Assembly (NCBI GenBank): GCA_026770575.1
Contig: MU657207.1
Coordinates: forward strand, 93,179 to 157,178
From: Pelagophyceae sp. CCMP2097
Lineage: Eukaryota; Sar; Pelagophyceae
DNA length: 64,000 bases
Reading direction: 5' to 3'
Below are positions 24,056 to 32,796 of the stretch, piece by piece. Position 1 is the first letter of the stretch. Every line of letters begins with the position of its first letter. Both the position numbers and the translations under genes were made by a program. The notes under the pieces are model-generated. The model saw only the letters and a list, made by a program, of their open reading frames with translations, was not told the origin of the DNA and did no database searches.

Positions 24056-26334
24056 GCGCAGCGCGTGCATCCGGTGCTGGACTCTGGTCTCTAGGTGGCC
24101 GAGGGTTCCGTGGCGGCGTCGCCCTTTGGCGGGCAGCCTCCGGCGTGGGTCGACGACCGAGCCACGCTGCGGTGCATGGGCCGCGCGTGCGTCGCCGTCT
24201 TCGACTCGTTCTACGAGCGCAGGCACCACTGCCGGCAAAGGACCCGCGCAAAAGCAACAAGGCAACGTGGCCCGAGAGGGCGGGGTCCGTAGAGAAGGTT
24301 CCTCGGAAGGGTCCCTCGAAAGCGTCCCTCGATCAGGGGTCCCTCGACCGGGCGCCTCGCCTTTGTCGCCCCTGACGCCGCCTGCGTAGCTTCTGCGGCA
24401 ACGTCTTTTGTCAGTCTTGCTCTTCGCGCAACTCGATGCTCCCGCCGGCGTGGAACATCAAGGAGCCGCAGCGCGTCTGCAACGCCTGTTTTCGCGTCGC
24501 GCTGCCGCACCAGGCCAAGTGGGTGGAGGCGAACGCCAACGCCGGCCGCGCGAATTATCTGGAAGAGGACTCGTTTGCAAAGTATCTCAACTCGCCTGTC
24601 CGATTCACGCTTGGCGGCGAGATCCGGAAAGCGGCGTACACGCTCGAGAACCTCGTCGACGAGAACAACATCAACTTCTCCGAAGGCGACTTGGAATACA
24701 CGACGGAGATGCTTGAAGCGGTCGAAGGCCTCCTTTTCATGACCGTCGGCAAAGTCGCCTTCATCGGCGGCCTCCGCTTCGCCTCTGGCCTCATCATCTC
24801 AAAGCTCGCAGACGGCTCGTGGTGCGCGAGCCCGGTGCATCCGTGGCCCGCGCGCCCTCCGACGTTGTCCAATAGGTCTGCGCCCTGCGCCGTGGGCAGC
24901 TTCGGCGTGACGTTTGGGGCGTGCGTCGGGGCCGAGGTGACGGACATGGTCACCGGCATTGACCGCGAGTCGATGGCGAAATTCTGCGACGCTTCGGTTT
25001 CGAACATGATGCTCGGAGGCGAGGCCTCCATCGCCGTCGGGCCCTGGGGGCGCACGGCCACGGGCGAGGCCTACATCGCACCGAGCAGCGTCTATTTCCT
25101 TTCGGCAACCCAGACGCGGCGGCGATTCCGCAGGCGTAGGCGGCATCAGAGGCGAGGAGTTGTGTCGTGTACTACCGGGGAGCCCCTCGGATTCGCCGGG
25201 GAGACTTCTCCGAGGCGCCGGGGAGCCTCTCGTTTGCGCCGGGGAGACGCCTCGACGTCGGCGGGAAGCCCCGCGATGCCTTTTTTAGGCCGCGACGGGT
25301 GCTTCGGACAAGTCGGAGGCTTACATGAGTTACTCCCAATCCAGAGGCTTCTTCGGCGGCGTCACGCTAGAGGCCGCGTACATGAAGGTGCGCCTGCCGT
25401 ATACAACTTGCGCCGGGAGCGAAGGCGATAGGTTCGCGACGACGTCAACGAAAAGTTTTACGGGTATAGCGTCGACGCCAAAAAACTCCTAGACGGCTCC
25501 GTGCCGCGGCCCAAGGCCGCGGAGCCGCTGTACGTGGCGCTGGCCGCGTTCTACGCGCAAGTCTTCCCGGACGGCCGCGAGGCGCCGCAGTACTCGGTGG
25601 ACACGCGCTTCGACGGCCTCACGCAGCAACAGCAGGCCTTTGTCGCCCAGCAACGGCGCGAGGCCGCCGCGTCCCAGGAACAACGGCGCAACGCGCCTCT
25701 GTACGCGCAGCAGCCGCAGTATTCGCCGCCGCAGCAGTATTCGCAGCAGCCGCAGTATTCGCAGCAGCCGCAGTATTCGCAGCAGCCGCAGTACGCGCCG
25801 CAATACGAGCAGCCGCAGCAGTACGAGCACCCAAACTACCAGCAGCCAAACTACCCTCCGTCGGAGTTCGAGCAGCCGTACTCTGCGCAGCAGCAGCAGT
25901 TTGAAGCGCAACAATACGATCATCGCTTCGAGCAGCAGCGCCAGTACGCGCCGCCGCAGCAGCCGCAGTACGAGCCGCAGTACGAGGCGGACGCGCCACG
26001 CGCGTACGGCGAGTACAAGGCGCCGCTGAAAGACGACGGCTACGACAGCGGCGCATTTGTGGGCGCGCCGCCGCCGCGGTCCAACCCGTTTGGCAACGAC
26101 GGCGCCGACGAGCTCGACGCGCGCGCGCCCTGGGACGCTGTGCCGGCGCCCGCCGATTCGCGGCCGGCCGTCGACGCTCACGCGCCCTGGGCGCCGCGCG
26201 CGGCGCCGAGCGACTTGTTCGCGTTCCCGCCGGCGGCGCGCGACGACCTTTTCGGCGGCGATGCCGTCCCCGTGCGCGCGCAACCACCGGCGCAGCTCAT
26301 CGACACGCCCTTTGGCGAGTCCGCAGAGCTGTGA
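23745..26334 (+). CDS. FYVE-SYLF endosomal PI3P-binding protein
   Basis: Exons: 23745-24062 (end uncertain), 24095-24234, 24390-24821, 24876-25089, 25319-25387, 25432-26334. Splicing a GC-AG intron (24235-24389) restores the FYVE finger: WVDDRATLRCMGRAC, RRHHCRFCGNVFCQSC, VCNACF. A SYLF (Ysc84) lipid-binding domain follows: KVAFIGGLRFASGLI, GACVGAEVTDMVTG, SQSRGFFGGVTLEAAY, DDVNEKFYG. The same FYVE-SYLF order occurs in plant CFS1-type proteins, which bind PI3P and link endosomes to autophagy. The C-terminal ~280 residues are Gln/Tyr/Pro-rich (repeats of QPQYSQ) and end with RSNPFG, DLFAF and DTPFG motifs typical of endocytic adaptor-binding peptides. An N-terminal poly-Ala run is encoded by (GCC)n. 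The first intron would be only 32 bp and the 25090-25318 intron donor is also tentative. Confidence 0.82.
25725..25830 (+). repeat. Coding CAGCCGCAGTAT(T)CG tandem repeat
   Basis: Units of CCGCAGTATTCGCAGCAG repeat in tandem and encode QPQYSQ steps of the FYVE-SYLF tail. The array is short and may vary in length between alleles. Confidence 0.8.
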
Positions 26335-27225
26335 GGCGCCGCCCGAAAGCCGCGGCGCGCGTTCGACCGCGCCGGAAGGGACCCGCCCTCAGACCCGACT
26401 CGGACGCTCCGGGGCCTCGCCGACGTTTTAAGATCCGGGATTGCGAGCGTTGACGCCAGGGAGCCCCCGGCGGAAGCATTCCTCGACGACGCAAGCTTGC
26501 GCGAGTCGTGCGCGCGTGGTCACGACGACGACGTCGACGTCGACGCGCGCACGGCTGTAGTAGCCTGTACCAAATAAGGAAAATCGACATCCAGCAAATC
26601 ACTGGCATCGAGTCCCAGATTTGAATAATTTTTTATAGCGATCTAGGAATTCCTATGACATTGTTGGCCTTTTGCGGAGATATCTCCTATCGTGTCGATA
26701 GGAAGAGCAAAAGGGATATCGCGTCCCAGTGCTCTGGTCCGCTGGAGACACTTTTAGCGATATTTACTTTAAACCGTTGAACGATCAAACAGTCGGCGCG
26801 GAGGGCAGCGAAGCGCAGCGAGCAGAGAAACGGGAGAGCGCGAAGAGAAGCGGCGGGTGGTGTCAGTCATCTAGCAGTGCCGGCCGTTAGGCCGCTGGAA
26901 GTAAGGTCCCTGTCGGAAGACGTAGGCCTGCTGGCGCGCGGCGTACTGGCGCCGAGCCTGTGCAGCAAAGAAACTTTTAGCGATACCCGGAGCGTGCGGA
27001 ATTGGCCCAGGATTACGGTTGTTTGTTTGCCAGGGTAGGTACGACAGTTTTCGCAAATGGGCTTTTGACGTACCCGCGTACCCCCACCTTTCGTTGCCGC
27101 CGCTCCCCGGCGACGTACCCACGTACCCTCCCAAATAACGTACTCACCTAAAACTGTGGTACCTACCCTGGCAAACAACCGTAATCCAGGCCGGTCCTCG
27201 GCCCCGTCCGGCTCTAACCTCCCCC
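26335..27225. other. Intergenic region with AT-rich patch
   Basis: About 890 bp without a supported gene. From about 26570 to 26790 the sequence is much richer in A/T than its surroundings and contains a perfect small hairpin TCCTATCG-TGT-CGATAGGA near 26686. An inverted repeat occupies 27004-27195 (separate entry). Confidence 0.6.
27004..27195. repeat. 33-bp terminal inverted repeats enclosing ~120 bp (MITE-like)
   Basis: CCAGGATTACGGTTGTTTGC at about 27008 (continuing CAGGGTAGGTAC) is repeated inverted at about 27160-27192. The arms enclose a segment with repeated ACGTACCC / ACGTACCCACGTACCC motifs. No coding potential. The structure resembles a miniature inverted-repeat element. Confidence 0.7.
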
Positions 27226-27546
27226 ATGTCGCTCCCCGACATCCACAATCCACCGCCGCAGGCCCAGCGTTCTCTAGCGGCGTCCGTATCGTGTCTTGAT
27301 CGTTTTCGACGGCGTTCCGGCCGACGCCTCCCGGCGGGGGTCCGCGGCGCCCTCGGAGCGTTTGGCGTCGCAGGCCCCGCGCGTTTACCGGCGGAACAGA
27401 CCGCCGTCGACGCGACGTTCGCCGAGGTCTGCGCGGCGCTCGGCGCGCCCGAAGAACTGACGGCGCCTGCAATGTTCCAACGCCAGACGCCGCCGCGGCA
27501 TATGCAAGAGGCGCCGGAGGCGCCGCCAGCAAGCCCAGACCCGTAA
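27226..27546 (+). CDS. Possible small hypothetical protein
   Basis: An ATG-started frame of 106 codons (MSLPDIHNPP...). The second half (AVDATFAEVCAALGAPEELTAPAMF) has plausible amphipathic composition. No family is recognised and no intron is needed. It may be spurious. Confidence 0.25.
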   Translation: MSLPDIHNPPPQAQRSLAASVSCLDRFRRRSGRRLPAGVRGALGAFGVAGPARLPAEQTAVDATFAEVCAALGAPEELTAPAMFQRQTPPRHMQEAPEAPPASPDP

Positions 27547-27612
27547 GCACGTAAGATCGCGGTTCGCCCGTCGACGGTCTATCGCGTCGTGGGTTTGATT
27601 CACTCGTCGAGG

Positions 27613-28318
27613 TTACAACGCGTGGAGGCTCCGGCGGACGAATTCGACCGACTCGAGGAGGCGGTGCAGCGCGAGCATGCCGACGAGGATGCCGATCGAG
27701 TACCAGCCTAGATCCGCGCCGCTCGCGACTCGGCTTCCTTTGCTCGGCCTTTGCTCGGCGCTTTCCCGACTCGGTCGACGCACCGATGGCGTCGGCCACC
27801 AACGCGCCCGTCGCGTAGCCGGCGGCGGCGTAGCAGGCGCCGAGGCGGTACGCGGAGCAGCCGAGCGAAGCGCACTGCTCTTGCGCCCCGGAGTGGCTGA
27901 CGGCGGCGCTGCCGAGGGCCACGCACGCCGCCAGCGCCGCGCACACCGTCATGGTGTGCACGGCCCACGCCGACGGGGCCCTGACCGCGCCGGCGCCGGC
28001 ATCGGAGCCGCGCAGCCCCGTCGAGTGGAGGACCGCCCCCGCGACCTCGCGTGGCGACCACCGTCGGAAGGCGCGCGCGCCGGGAGCGCCCGGGGTGTGT
28101 ACGATGCACGTCTGCCCCCGGCGTCCGTCGAGCCTCTGCTTTCACGACTCCTTCTGTGTCCCTGCGTCCGCTTTGCCGACCGAGGTCGCAGGGACGCGGG
28201 CGGCGACGAAGCCCGCGACGAACGCGACGGCGCACGTGACGACGAGGGCGGCGCAGGCGAGCGTCCAGGACCGCAGCTCGCGCGCCTCTGCGCCGGGGAA
28301 TGAGAAGAAGGCGGGCAT
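27613..28318 (-). CDS. Small four-helix membrane protein, unknown
   Basis: Not recognised. Three exons, 28318-28236, 27980-27784 and 27707-27613; 124 residues with consistent phases (introns start GTGCGC and GTGCGT). Hydrophobic segments: SWTLACAALVVT, VHTMTVCAALAACVALGSAA, GACYAAAGYATGALVADAIG, and WYSIGILVGMLALH. Cysteines are spaced QEQCASLGCSAYRLGAC between helices 2 and 3. The start MPAFFSFPG lies 258 bp from the divergent J-domain gene. Confidence 0.65.
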
Positions 28319-28576
28319 CGGATGACCGTCCGGGCTCTGGAGAACACAGAAATCTTTTGGGGAGTCGCCCAAAAGCAACGCTATAAACACACACCTCCGT
28401 GCTCGTCCGAGCGCGACGTCCGAGCCTCGCGGTCGTTTGACGTCGAGGTCGCGGCGCGTCGGTCGCGGCGCGGGGTCCTTTGCGGCGGCGTGCTTGCCGG
28501 TTCGGCAGCGGCGGGTTGTGGACGACAGCGGCAGTCGCCCGGTCCTTTGGCAGCAGGCGCCGCGGTGGACGGCCCA

Positions 28577-29664
28577 ATGGACGTCGCCACCTGGAGCGTG
28601 CGCGACCTCAAGGCGGCGCTGGACCGCGCGGGCGTGTCGTACCACGGTGTGTCGGAGAAGCGCGATCTTGTTGAAAAAGTACGAGCTGCTGAAGTCGCAG
28701 ACCGCGCCCGCGGCGTGCGGCGGCCGGCGGCGCCGCACGCGCCGCCCGCCGCCGCCGCGGCTGGAGCGAGTGCTCCGGGCCGCGCGGCGCCGGCGCAGAG
28801 CGACGTGGCGCGCATCCTCCGCCTGAGCGAGAGCGACCTCTACGGCATCCTCGACGTCAAACAATCTGCCGACAAAGCAACGCTGAAAAAGGCGTACCGC
28901 ACCCTCGCTTTGAAGCTCCACCCGGACAAGTGCCACGCGCCGCACGCCGACGAAGCCTTCAAGCGAGTCTCCGCGGTAAGTCCGCCAGGGCTTTTGAGCG
29001 TCAAAAATCGGCGCATCCCAGACGAGGCTCCTTCGAGCGCGGCTTTTCGGTCCCACCTTACCGCACGCAGGCCTTTGCGACGCTGAGCAACCCGCTCGAG
29101 CGCGCGCAGCATGACTACTTTGGAGCGCCGTCGAGCGGCGGCTCGAGCGGTGGCGGCGCGCCGGCCGGCACGCCGTCGGCGCCGCGGGGCCCCGCCTCGG
29201 GCTTCGGCGACACGGACGCCGAGGAGCTGTTCCGCGCGTTTTTTAGCCGCGGCGGCGAGGGCGACGACGGCAGCAGCGGCGTGGCGTCCATCGTCGTGAG
29301 TCGCCAGATGCGTTTCCGGCGCCGATTGATGCGTCCAAAAATGATGCGTCTTCCACCCCTCAGAAGCGCATCACCGGCGTGTTGGCCGTCGGGCGGCGGC
29401 TTGGGTCGACGTTTTCCCGAAACCCGTGGACGCTACTCACCGCGCTCTCCGGCCTCGCCAGTGCGTCCCCGCATCGCCGCCGCGCGCTGCGTCGACGTCG
29501 CTCCAGGTCTAGTAAACGTCGTGGACAAGCTCGCGACAAAGTTCGGCTCGTCTTCGCTCCTCTTCGTCCCCGTCGTCATCGGCGGCATTGTGGCCGTCCC
29601 AAAGGAGCAGCGCTACACCATCGGCGCCGTCTGTGCTGTTGTCCTCTGCTCCGGATGGCTCTAG
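28577..29664 (+). CDS. J-domain (DnaJ) membrane protein
   Basis: A co-chaperone that would recruit and stimulate Hsp70. Four exons, 28577-28975, 29071-29295, 29364-29460, 29513-29664; 290 residues. Start MDVATWSVRDLKAALDRAGV begins a SAP-like helix pair. The J domain spans about residues 78-147 (LYGILDVKQSADKATLKK, with HPDK intact, then AFATLSNPLERAQHDYFG). A Gly/Ser-rich linker follows. The C-terminus has a hydrophobic hairpin (SSSLLFVPVVIGGIVAVP and YTIGAVCAVVLCSGWL), so it is probably anchored in the ER or another membrane, as in DNAJB12/14-type proteins. The J domain lacks the zinc-finger region of type I DnaJ. Confidence 0.85.
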
Positions 29665-29959
29665 CCGCGGCGCGGCCGCTCTCCGCAACTTGGCAAAGGG
29701 ACCGCAAATGTCAAATAATGATGCGTTTTTACGAGTCGAGAGCCGCTGAACACCGCAGGTGGGCGGAAATGGCGACGAGGAACGCGCGCTGGTCGCTCCG
29801 CGCCGCTCGGCTGCGGCGCGTCGCGAAACACGTGCAGACGGCCTGAAGTCCTGGTGTGCGTCGGCCACCACCACGGGAACCTTCTCAACGACCCACCATC
29901 CGAGCCAGCGTCGTCTCGAGCGCCCAGTGACTGCGTCCGGAAAAGGAGCATCCACGGCA
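29665..29959. other. Convergent intergenic region
   Basis: 295 bp between the J-domain gene (+) and the WD40 gene (-). No feature is recognised. Confidence 0.6.
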
Positions 29960-30661
29960 TTAGAGTGCGACGTTCCAGAACCGCGCCGTCTTGTCGGTGC
30001 TCGCCGTCACGATGCGCTTGCCGTCGGGCGAGAACGCGCAGCTCATGACAGCGCCGATGTGCCCCCAGAGTGTCACCAGCAGCGCGCCCGTCTCAGCGTC
30101 CCAGAGCCGTACCGTCCAGTCTTCGCTCGCCGTGAAGAGGCGCTTGCCGTCGGGCGAGAACGCGCAGCTCCAGACAAAGGCGGTGTGGCCCTCGAGCGTC
30201 ACCAGCAGCGCGCCTGTCTCGGCGTCCCACCAGAGCCGCTCCGCCCCGTCCCTGCTCACTGTCACGACGCGCTGGCCGTCGGGCGAGAACGCGCAGCTAA
30301 TGACGCGCTCGGTGTGTCCCTCGAGCGTGTGCAGCAGCGCGCCCGTCTCGGCGTCCCACAGCCGCGCCGTCCCGTCGTAGCTCGCCGTCACGATGCGCTT
30401 GCCGTCGGGCGAGATTGCGCAGCTGGCAGCGGTGTGCCCCTTGAGGATTGCTGTGCCCTTCAAAATCCGGTCCGTCCAGATGAGCTTGCACACGGCTGGC
30501 GCCACAGCCCGCGCAGCTCGAGCGACTCGTTTCGTCACATAAAGCCCGTTCGTTGATGCCATCAGCCGCAGGAAGAGCGTGAGGAGATCTGGCTGCTCGG
30601 ACACCTCGAGGACCGGCGCGGCAGCTCGTCGCGATTCGAAGGGGCGCGAGGCTTCGTCCAT
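29960..30661 (-). CDS. Short WD40-repeat protein
   Basis: A single exon of 233 residues from ATG at 30661 (MDEASRPFES). Four WD40 repeats follow an N-terminal helix (PDLLTLFLRLMASTNG). Each repeat has the form LxGHTxxVxSCAFSPDGKRIVTAS...RLWDAETGALL. Repeats are very similar to each other even at DNA level, indicating recent internal duplication. Four blades are too few to close a typical seven-blade propeller, so it may dimerise or be a fragment of a larger gene. The frame is open upstream to 30745 without an ATG, in a duplicated segment. Confidence 0.7.
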   Translation of the reverse strand: MDEASRPFESRRAAAPVLEVSEQPDLLTLFLRLMASTNGLYVTKRVARAARAVAPAVCKLIWTDRILKGTAILKGHTAASCAISPDGKRIVTASYDGTARLWDAETGALLHTLEGHTERVISCAFSPDGQRVVTVSRDGAERLWWDAETGALLVTLEGHTAFVWSCAFSPDGKRLFTASEDWTVRLWDAETGALLVTLWGHIGAVMSCAFSPDGKRIVTASTDKTARFWNVAL

Positions 30662-30910
30662 TTTCTCCAGAATCGGCTCGAGCGCGATGCCGCCTCGAAA
30701 AGGCCGTGGGGCCGTCCACGACGATGGACCCTCGATCGCGTTCACGCGTGCGTCGGCTCCCCCGGGCCGCGGGCCAAAATATGTGGCGCGACGCTTCGTC
30801 GACGCCGTCTCTGTTCTCCAGAATCGGCTCGGGCAATCCTCGAGCGCGATGCCGCCTCGAAAAGGCTGTGGGGGTCGTCCACGACGACGGACCCTCGACC
30901 GCGTTCGTAC
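30656..30910. repeat. Direct duplication (~85 bp) upstream of the WD40 gene
   Basis: CGAGCGCGATGCCGCCTCGA and flanking sequence, starting TCTCCAGAATCGGCTCG and ending ACGGACCCTCGACCGCGTT or its close variant, occurs at about 30663-30745 and 30818-30905. The copies are roughly 90% identical. Confidence 0.8.
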
Positions 30911-31084
30911 TTCGGGCTTGCGCGAGGCACTGGCAGCGCGCGACGCTCCTCTCTAGATCTCTCTCTCTCTCGTCAGTTCGGCGATTGTCGAACTCCGACT
31001 CGGAGTCTCGGGTCCGGGCCGAGCCCCTGCGCTCTCTCGCCCTCTTTGTGCGGCGTCGGCGGTGGGCGTCGCCGCGGGCCAAAA

Positions 31085-32242
31085 ATGCGGCGCGCGTTGC
31101 TGATCCTAGGCCTTTCGCGGCATTGCGCGGCGCTCATAGGCCTGACGCCCCGAGCGCTCGTGGGTCCGTCGTCCCGGGCGCCGGCGACCCGCGGACCGCG
31201 CGGCGTCGCCGGTCCGCCGGCGCATGCGGCACGGCGGCGGGCCGCGGCCCCGCTCGCCGCGCGCGTCGCCGCCGCCGACCTCGCCTACGGCCCCGACGGC
31301 ACCGCCGGCGCCTCCACTGAAGCCTCGGCCATCTCTGGCGTCTCCGCGGCGTCTGCGCGCGCGGCGTGGCCCGCGGTGGCTTCGGCGGGCGTGGTCGAGG
31401 CGTACGCCTTCAACGCGGCGGCACTGCTCTTCGTCACGATTATTTTGGCGCTCACTTACTCCGTACCCTGCTACAACGCGTGCCGCGGCGCTCTGCCGAG
31501 CGTCGGCTTTGTGCGCACAGTCGCCGAGGCTCTGGCCGGCCTCAAGACGGACGCGCGGTTCAAAGTGGTGCAGCTCCCGGCGCTGCTTTTGGGCAACGCC
31601 CTCGCGTGGCGGCGCCTGACGCAGGGCGTCCTCGTCTCCACCAAGAGCCCGCTGCTCAGCGACCTCGGCCTCGACGCGGCGCGCATGGGCCTGCAGGAGT
31701 ACCGGCTGCTTACTTATGCATGGGTGCCGCAGTCGCTGCCGCAGTTGGTTTTAACTGTGTCCGCGATGCGCTGGGCGCTGAGGGAGCGCAAAGGCAGCGG
31801 GCCCTGCGGCGGCCGCGCCGCTTTATTGCTCACGCTCGCCGCGGGCGGCTACGGCGGGGCGCTGGCGCATTATGCGTTTGCCGACGTGAAGACCCAGGCC
31901 CTCGGCGGCGTCGGCTTCGCGGCAGCGCTCGTGGGGGCCAGGTGCGTCGCCGACTTACGGCTCGCGCGCGCCGCCGCCGGCACCTACAGCGGCGCCGCCG
32001 TCCTGGACCTCGCCCTCGTCGTCGTCGGCGCCGCCGCCGCGGGCACGTCCGCAGCTCTGACTTTGGGCGGCGCCGCGGGCGGCGCTCTCGTGGCGTTGCT
32101 CGTTTCGCCGCGCATTGTGCCCCACGTCGGCGCGGGCGCGGTGCCCACGTCCAACCTCCGCGACTCGCGCGACGCCACGCGCTGGCGGCGGCTGCAGGAC
32201 GGGCAGTTGTTCGACATCAAGGCGCCATGGCTCGGCCCGTGA
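31085..32242 (+). CDS. Rhomboid-like membrane protein lacking catalytic residues (plastid-targeted?)
   Basis: A single exon, 385 residues. It begins with a signal peptide-like MRRALLILGLSRHCAALIG followed by an Arg/Ala-rich transit-like stretch. About seven hydrophobic segments follow. LQEYRLLTYAWVPQSLPQLVLT corresponds to the rhomboid TM1-TM2 region, where active enzymes have HxxxN; here it is QLVLT. The Ser loop GxSG is GGVGF, and the TM6 His site is TLGGAAGG. All catalytic positions therefore appear lost and a proteolytic role is unlikely. It would be a rhomboid pseudoprotease, perhaps in a plastid membrane. Family assignment is from hydropathy and the RLLTYAW motif. Ends KAPWLGP. Confidence 0.55.
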   Translation: MRRALLILGLSRHCAALIGLTPRALVGPSSRAPATRGPRGVAGPPAHAARRRAAAPLAARVAAADLAYGPDGTAGASTEASAISGVSAASARAAWPAVASAGVVEAYAFNAAALLFVTIILALTYSVPCYNACRGALPSVGFVRTVAEALAGLKTDARFKVVQLPALLLGNALAWRRLTQGVLVSTKSPLLSDLGLDAARMGLQEYRLLTYAWVPQSLPQLVLTVSAMRWALRERKGSGPCGGRAALLLTLAAGGYGGALAHYAFADVKTQALGGVGFAAALVGARCVADLRLARAAAGTYSGAAVLDLALVVVGAAAAGTSAALTLGGAAGGALVALLVSPRIVPHVGAGAVPTSNLRDSRDATRWRRLQDGQLFDIKAPWLGP

Positions 32243-32796
32243 GGAGCTTGCATGTCGAGGCTTCGCTCCCCGGGCGCACCGCGCACGCAGGCGGCTCTTC
32301 GTCGTCGTCTGCCTCTTGCTGCTCTCGCGGCTGCGCATCGCGCTCTCGCAGCTCGGCGCCGCGTCTTGCGGGTGGCAACCTCGGACATTCAGAGGCAAAC
32401 AGAGCGACATCGCAGGGGCGAAACCTGATCGTCGTACGCGCATAGCGGGTGACTCCGCGAGCGCCGACCGTCGTACGCTAGGCTCGGCCCTGCGCTGGCG
32501 ACGGCGTACCTCGCGCCTGGCGTGCTCTCGGGACGGTCCTTTGTCAGACCACCGACGTTCATCTTCGGCTTTTAAGCCCGGCTCGTTGGAACCGGCGCCC
32601 CGCAAACTCACGGGCACCCGGAGGCGCCTCGGCAGCGCCGCTCCGGCGGACCTCGGGGGATGCGGGTTTTGCCAGTTGAGATTTTGAAAAAAGTCGCATT
32701 TTTGTCCGAGACTCCGAGTCGCGGGCCGGCGCGCGCCCGCCCGGGGGACTCCTGGGAGTAAGCTGGACGCGGCGCCCGCGTTGGCGGCGGCTGGTC
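32243..32796. other. Intergenic region between tandem genes
   Basis: 554 bp containing the 3' UTR of the rhomboid-like gene and the promoter of the next gene. No gene or clear repeat is seen. Confidence 0.55.

Noticed and set aside
24822..24875. 54-base in-frame insertion in the SYLF domain
   Set aside because: It begins GTGCGC, ends AATAG and its removal restores DGSWSAPCAVG, so it is an intron whose length is a multiple of three.
25489..26283. Antisense open frame opposite the Q-rich tail
   Set aside because: Leu/Arg-rich complement of CAG/CCG repeats; the plus strand continues the SYLF domain in frame.
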